Shown here: positions 7,259 through 9,843 of the stretch, in pieces | Layout: every line of letters begins with the position of its first letter | Numbering within the stretch: the stretch's first letter is position 1 | Assembly (NCBI GenBank): GCA_031268115.1 | Contig: JAIRXV010000452.1 | Span: 1-9,843 of the forward strand | Direction of reading: 5' to 3' | Origin: Bifidobacteriaceae bacterium | GTDB lineage: Bacteria; Actinomycetota; Actinomycetes; Actinomycetales; WQXJ01 | DNA: 9,843 nt | Notes under the pieces: model-generated | Seen by the model: only the letters and a program-made list of their open reading frames with translations | The model's database searches: none | Told to the model about the DNA's origin: nothing | Made by a program: the position numbers and the translations under genes

Positions 7259-7457
7259 GCGCAAGAATCGCGCCCAAGGATTCCTCAACGGTGTCGGTGC
7301 CTTCTTCGACCGTCAGCTCGTTGAACGGCAGCACGTCGCTCATCCACGGGAATAGGTACTGGAAGCAAGCCCATACCGCGAGCAACGCCAGACACAGCAG
7401 GGCGAACGCGCGGAACCATCTTGGGCCAGGCAGGATTCGCCACAGGGCTCCGTACAT
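7239..7457 (-). CDS. Small single-pass membrane protein, unknown function, in sortase operon
   Basis: 72 residues, not matched to a characterised family. It begins with a short basic/aromatic head (MYGALWRILPGPRWFR), then one membrane helix (about 15-36) ending in an FPW motif, then LPFNELTV and an acidic tail with EEGTDTVEES. By the positive-inside rule (R7, R13, R16 before the helix) the N-terminus is cytoplasmic and the tail of about 35 residues is extracytoplasmic. From memory, short actinobacterial proteins of this pattern (W-x-x-LPGP, helix, FPW, LPF) occur near pknB and sortase genes, so I treat it as real and conserved. The ATG shares one base with the sortase stop (TGATG), with GGGGAGGG (complement of 7464-7471) six bases upstream, so it is probably coupled to the sortase. 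Its 3' end overlaps the opposing amidotransferase gene by 17 bases. No LPxTG-like sorting signal is present. Confidence 0.85.
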   Translation of the reverse strand: MYGALWRILPGPRWFRAFALLCLALLAVWACFQYLFPWMSDVLPFNELTVEEGTDTVEESLGAILAPLTLVR

Positions 7458-8923
7458 CAGCGGCCCTCCCCTCGCTGCTCAGGTGGCGTCAGCGCCCGAA
7501 GCGGACCGTCGGCCTTCTTAGTCCAATACGCGAGTTCGCCCCACACGATGTACCGGTGGGTCGAGGTGTAACGGGGGTGACACGTGGTCAACGTGATCAG
7601 GCGCCGCTCAGGCGGCACCCCTGCCTGACCCGGGACCGCCCAGATGACGCTCATCTCCGTTGGGACCACGATTCTCTGGTCGTACATCTCGTACACCAAG
7701 TAGTACTCGTCGGTCTCCACGATCAGTTCGTCCCCGTTGTGCAACTCTTGAATGCGCGCAAACGGTTCGCCATGGGTGATCCGGTGCCCAGCGACAGCAA
7801 AGTTGCCCAGTTCGGCGGCGTTTTGGGTTTCGGGATAGTGCCCAATCAAACCCTGATCGATCACGCCTTTGCCCGTGCCCTGGGCGATGGCGATGTCGTA
7901 GTCGTAACCCCAGCGCGGCACATGCAGCGACATCCACGGTACGGCATCGGCGCCTGCGGCGATCTCAGGGAAATTCTCCGTGTACTCGGTTGCGAACGCC
8001 GGCGTGTCGCTGCCAGTCTGCGCAGCCGTAATCGGAGCGACGTATTGCGCCCGCTCGTGGACCGCTTCCAAGGCTTGGGCCTGCATTGGCCTGGCTTCGA
8101 CCGTGGACCAGAGAACTTCCCACACCACGTACAGGCCGAGGATCACTCCGGCAGTGATTAGCAGTTCCCCGAGAATCCCGGTGAGGACCGCCCCGACAGG
8201 GATTCGGTGCCGCGGATCCGCGTCTTCGTTTTGCCGCACGGCGGGCCAAGGGATTTCCAGGATGTTGCCTTCGGGCTCGCGCACGGGGGGTGTCGAACCC
8301 GTCTGCGAGGCCTGAACCGCATGGACGGCCGTTGCCCGCCGCAGCTGCGCGCGAGTCAAGGCGGCGGCTGGGCGGGTGGGCGCCCCGATCGGCCTATCCT
8401 CACCTCCATCGCTGCCGAACGAATCGCCCCCGTTGCGTGCCTCACCGGATGTGGCGACCGCCTCCGTGAGCGAAGGAGCCGCGATGGGCGGCGCACCCCG
8501 AGGGTCCGTCGGTTCGATTTGGGTCCAGGTTGGGGGTTGGCCGGCCCCTCGCGGTCCCGATTCGTCGGGAAGCGATGCCAGTTCGTCGGGGCGCGATGCC
8601 GGCTCCTCGGGAAGCGATGCCGGCTCCTCGGAGAGCAAGATCGGTTCGTCATCGGACTCAGGATCCGCCTCGGCGGGGTCGAGCGTTCCTTCCGCCACGC
8701 CCTGCGGCGGTCCGATGGGACCGGCATCGGCGTCGCTTGTGCCGGCATCGGATCCAAGCGAATCCTGCGCCGGCTCGCTCGTCTCGGCCCGCACCCCAGG
8801 CGGGGCCGCGTCCTCCGCGCGGCGAGCCGCCAAAATGGCATCGATGTTGGATAGCGTCACCGGGGGCTCATCGGGCAGGTCCGAAGACTGCCCCTGAGGG
8901 GCTGGAAGGTCGGTACCGCTCAT
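7457..8923 (-). CDS. Class E-type sortase with long acidic cytoplasmic N-terminal extension
   Basis: Membrane-anchored cysteine transpeptidase that would cleave a C-terminal sorting signal and attach proteins to the cell wall. 488 residues. The catalytic domain (about 325-465) carries H380 in NFAVAGHRITHGEPF, nucleophile C448 in TLTTCHP and R457 in THRYIV, the sortase His-Cys-Arg set. The TLTTCxP form and the actinobacterial setting suggest class E, whose Streptomyces members are known to prefer LAxTG-type signals; no substrate is in the window. One membrane helix (about 244-268) follows the HRIPVG segment. The preceding 240 or so residues are low-complexity, Pro/Ala/Glu/Asp-rich and cytoplasmic, with four heptads around LPEEPAS (about 94-121); a possible short helix, SNIDAILAARRAED, lies at 25-38. 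The ATG at 8923 overlaps the DUF881 stop (ATGA), with AGGGGG four bases upstream. Streptomyces also has class E sortase genes near crgA. Confidence 0.94.
   Translation of the reverse strand: MSGTDLPAPQGQSSDLPDEPPVTLSNIDAILAARRAEDAAPPGVRAETSEPAQDSLGSDAGTSDADAGPIGPPQGVAEGTLDPAEADPESDDEPILLSEEPASLPEEPASRPDELASLPDESGPRGAGQPPTWTQIEPTDPRGAPPIAAPSLTEAVATSGEARNGGDSFGSDGGEDRPIGAPTRPAAALTRAQLRRATAVHAVQASQTGSTPPVREPEGNILEIPWPAVRQNEDADPRHRIPVGAVLTGILGELLITAGVILGLYVVWEVLWSTVEARPMQAQALEAVHERAQYVAPITAAQTGSDTPAFATEYTENFPEIAAGADAVPWMSLHVPRWGYDYDIAIAQGTGKGVIDQGLIGHYPETQNAAELGNFAVAGHRITHGEPFARIQELHNGDELIVETDEYYLVYEMYDQRIVVPTEMSVIWAVPGQAGVPPERRLITLTTCHPRYTSTHRYIVWGELAYWTKKADGPLRALTPPEQRGEGR
8559..8642. repeat. 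21-bp in-frame tandem repeat, four units, in the sortase N-terminal region
   Basis: Four consecutive 21-base units start at 8559, 8580, 8601 and 8622. Units 1-3 share a TCGTCGGGAAGCGATGCC-like core and the fourth is more divergent. On the coding (-) strand they encode heptads such as LPEEPAS, RPDELAS and LPDESGP. The unit is a multiple of three, so copy-number change would alter head length without a frameshift. Confidence 0.85.
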
Positions 8924-9669
8924 AGTGCCCCCTGTTCTTGGCCGTTCAACGGCATCGCAATGTACCGAAGGGTGATGCTACCGCCCGGGTAGGCCTGGAT
9001 GTCGAGGCCGGCCTGGGACCTGACGGACCAAACCAGTCCGATGGCGGCCGCGAACTCTCGATACGGCTCGGTCAGGGGGGAGTTCTCCAGCGCTTCAGCT
9101 AGCCGGCGACGGTCGCCGATCGCGTCAATCACATAGGGCGGGGAGTAGGTCCGCCCACCGAGCAGCAGCACGTTACCCACGCAGCGCACGGCGGAAACCG
9201 AAGTGAGCCGCTGACCCTGAATCGCGACCGCCTCAGCGCCCGCACCCCAAAGTGTGTTCAGCACCGCCTCGACGTCCTCCTGGTGGACCACGTAGGAATC
9301 GGGCGGCAAGTCGCCTTCGCGACCGTCGGACGCGGGCGCGTCTCCCAGTGTGACCGTGACACCCGGGCCATGGACGGCGCTGCGCCCAGAGGCCACATCG
9401 AGATGAGTGTCCCTCTGACCTGGGACGGGAACGGCATCCGCACCGGACAGCTGATCGACCTCCACTGTCAGCTCTCCCGCCCGCTCCTCCAGCCTGGCCA
9501 CCTCACTCACCTGATCGTCGACCATGCCAGCCAAACCCCCGGGGCCCAACTCGCCCTGCCCAAAAATCGAGGCGTTAGCCCCGATCAACAAACCGGCCAG
9601 GGCGGCCACCAGCGCAACTGTCAGGGTGTTCCCACCGCCGAAAGCGTGCTTCGCACCCTGGCGCGCCAC
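8920..9669 (-). CDS. DUF881 family membrane protein (homologue of the Rv0012 type)
   Basis: 249 residues. A short basic N-terminus and one membrane helix (about 15-37) place the rest outside the membrane. A likely coiled coil (about 50-76, VDDQVSEVARLEERAGEL) leads into the DUF881 domain (about 98-240), recognised by HQEDVEAVLNTLWGAGAEAVAI, GQRLTSVSAVRCVGNVLLLGG and SPPYVIDAIGD. The biochemical role of DUF881 is not established. The family sits beside division genes in both actinobacteria (next to crgA) and Firmicutes (YlxW/YlxX near divIB), so a structural role at the division site or wall is a reasonable inference. The start is GTG 9669, with AAAGGA seven bases upstream. The gene is divergent from crgA and its stop overlaps the sortase ATG, so it leads a three-gene operon. 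Mycobacteria keep this gene next to crgA and trpG but without a sortase. Confidence 0.94.
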   Translation of the reverse strand: MARQGAKHAFGGGNTLTVALVAALAGLLIGANASIFGQGELGPGGLAGMVDDQVSEVARLEERAGELTVEVDQLSGADAVPVPGQRDTHLDVASGRSAVHGPGVTVTLGDAPASDGREGDLPPDSYVVHQEDVEAVLNTLWGAGAEAVAIQGQRLTSVSAVRCVGNVLLLGGRTYSPPYVIDAIGDRRRLAEALENSPLTEPYREFAAAIGLVWSVRSQAGLDIQAYPGGSITLRYIAMPLNGQEQGAL

Positions 9670-9734
9670 CGGGTAGTCCTTTCGTTTGGGACTTCGCAGG
9701 TTCAGGTCGGCCCACGGACCTCCCAGACTACCCG
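9670..9734 (-). repeat. 9-bp long-range inverted repeat flanking the DUF881 leader
   Basis: CGGGTAGTC at 9670-9678 is perfectly complementary to GACTACCCG at 9726-9734, with 47 bases between. A smaller nested inverted repeat, AGGTC (9704-9708) and GACCT (9717-9721), lies inside. On the - strand the proximal arm directly abuts the DUF881 GTG and overlaps the end of its ribosome binding site, so pairing would hide the start region. It could equally be a two-site operator. The repeat is seen; the role is inferred. Confidence 0.5.
9677..9682 (-). promoter_or_regulatory. Ribosome binding site of the DUF881 gene
   Basis: AAAGGA on the - strand, seven bases before the GTG at 9669. It matches the pknB site (GAAAGGA) and decides the GTG start. 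Confidence 0.75.
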
Positions 9735-9798
9735 CCCGGCCCGCGAGGCACGGGGGGCGGCGGTTCGACTAGGCTAGACGGGATTATCGCAGCCAGTT

Positions 9799-9805
9799 GA
9801 AGGAG
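9799..9805 (+). promoter_or_regulatory. Ribosome binding site of crgA
   Basis: GAAGGAG eight bases before the GTG at 9814, a strong match that supports this GTG as the start of the gene cut by the window end. Confidence 0.75.
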
Positions 9806-9813
9806 TCGTTGCC

Positions 9814-9843
9814 GTGCCCGAGTCGCGCACCCGCGCCAAGAAG
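9814..9843 (+). CDS. crgA: CrgA, cell division protein (first ten codons only, cut by window end)
   Basis: Only MPESRTRAKK is visible. This matches the short basic N-terminus typical of CrgA (mycobacterial CrgA begins MPKSKVRKK), a small two-helix membrane protein of about 90 residues that helps organise the actinobacterial divisome and recruits PBPs and FtsI-type partners. The call rests on that start, a good GAAGGAG site eight bases upstream, and position: divergent from a DUF881 gene and close to pknB, as in mycobacteria. The two membrane helices that would confirm it are outside the window. Confidence 0.85.
   Translation, partial: MPESRTRAKK

Larger units (their letters stand above)
9670..9813. 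promoter_or_regulatory. Divergent intergenic region between the DUF881 gene and crgA, presumed to hold two promoters
   Basis: This is the only spacer over 25 bases in the window, and the only place where both flanking genes start outward, so promoters for crgA (+) and the DUF881-sortase operon (-) are expected here. Candidate -10 elements of the actinobacterial TANNNT type are TAGGCT at 9770-9775 (+) and TAGTCT on the - strand at 9730-9725. Neither has a convincing -35 box at 16-18 bases, so exact promoter positions are uncertain. Confidence 0.45.

Noticed and set aside
7421..8161. 246-codon open frame on the + strand opposite the sortase catalytic domain, and a 215-codon one at 8207-8854
   Set aside because: The - strand carries the clear sortase motifs and coupled starts. 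The + strand frames show no recognisable domain and have atypical residue use.
9283..9777. + strand open frame opposite the DUF881 gene, running to just before crgA
   Set aside because: The - strand DUF881 motifs are unmistakable. This frame lacks a ribosome site and would cover the crgA promoter region.
1..9843. tRNA, rRNA, riboswitch, CRISPR, insertion sequence or attachment site
   Set aside because: I looked for these and saw none; nearly every base is within the described genes, and the only sizeable spacer is 144 bases.

Overview
The window comes from a GC-rich actinobacterium (Actinomycetota). It carries the cell-wall and division cluster that lies near the replication origin in many members of the phylum: rodA, pbpA, pknA, pknB, then a glutamine amidotransferase gene, then an opposing arm that ends at crgA. 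Frequent GTG starts, overlapping genes, kinases with activation loops like those of mycobacterial PknA and PknB, a class E-type sortase and a DUF881 protein all agree with this. I cannot fix the genus. A sortase at this site argues against Mycobacterium and fits other actinobacterial lineages.

Left arm, + strand (1-7255): an N-terminally cut rodA (SEDS glycosyltransferase), pbpA (class B penicillin-binding transpeptidase), pknA and pknB (transmembrane Ser/Thr kinases), and a PabA/TrpG-type glutaminase subunit. Genes are joined by 4-base GTGA overlaps (rodA/pbpA, pbpA/pknA) or gaps of 21 and 3 bases, so this looks like one transcription unit whose promoter lies upstream of the window. RodA polymerises glycan, PbpA cross-links it, and the kinases (PknB carries four extracellular PASTA domains) are expected to tune growth and division.

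Right arm, - strand (9669-7239): DUF881 membrane protein, sortase with a very long acidic cytoplasmic head, and a 72-residue one-pass membrane protein, joined by ATGA and TGATG overlaps. This operon converges on the kinase operon. The two last genes overlap by 17 bases, and both stop codons sit in the arms of one perfect inverted repeat (7236-7258).

Right edge: a 144-base divergent spacer (9670-9813) separates the DUF881 gene from crgA, of which only the first ten codons are present. The spacer holds a long-range inverted repeat next to the DUF881 start.

There are no RNA genes, insertion sequences, CRISPR arrays or gene-free stretches above 300 bases. I see no wholly new system. The points worth checking are the palindromic double stop, a 13-bp out-of-frame tandem repeat in the PknA linker, the sortase head with its 21-bp repeats, the uncharacterised small membrane protein, and the spacer inverted repeat.
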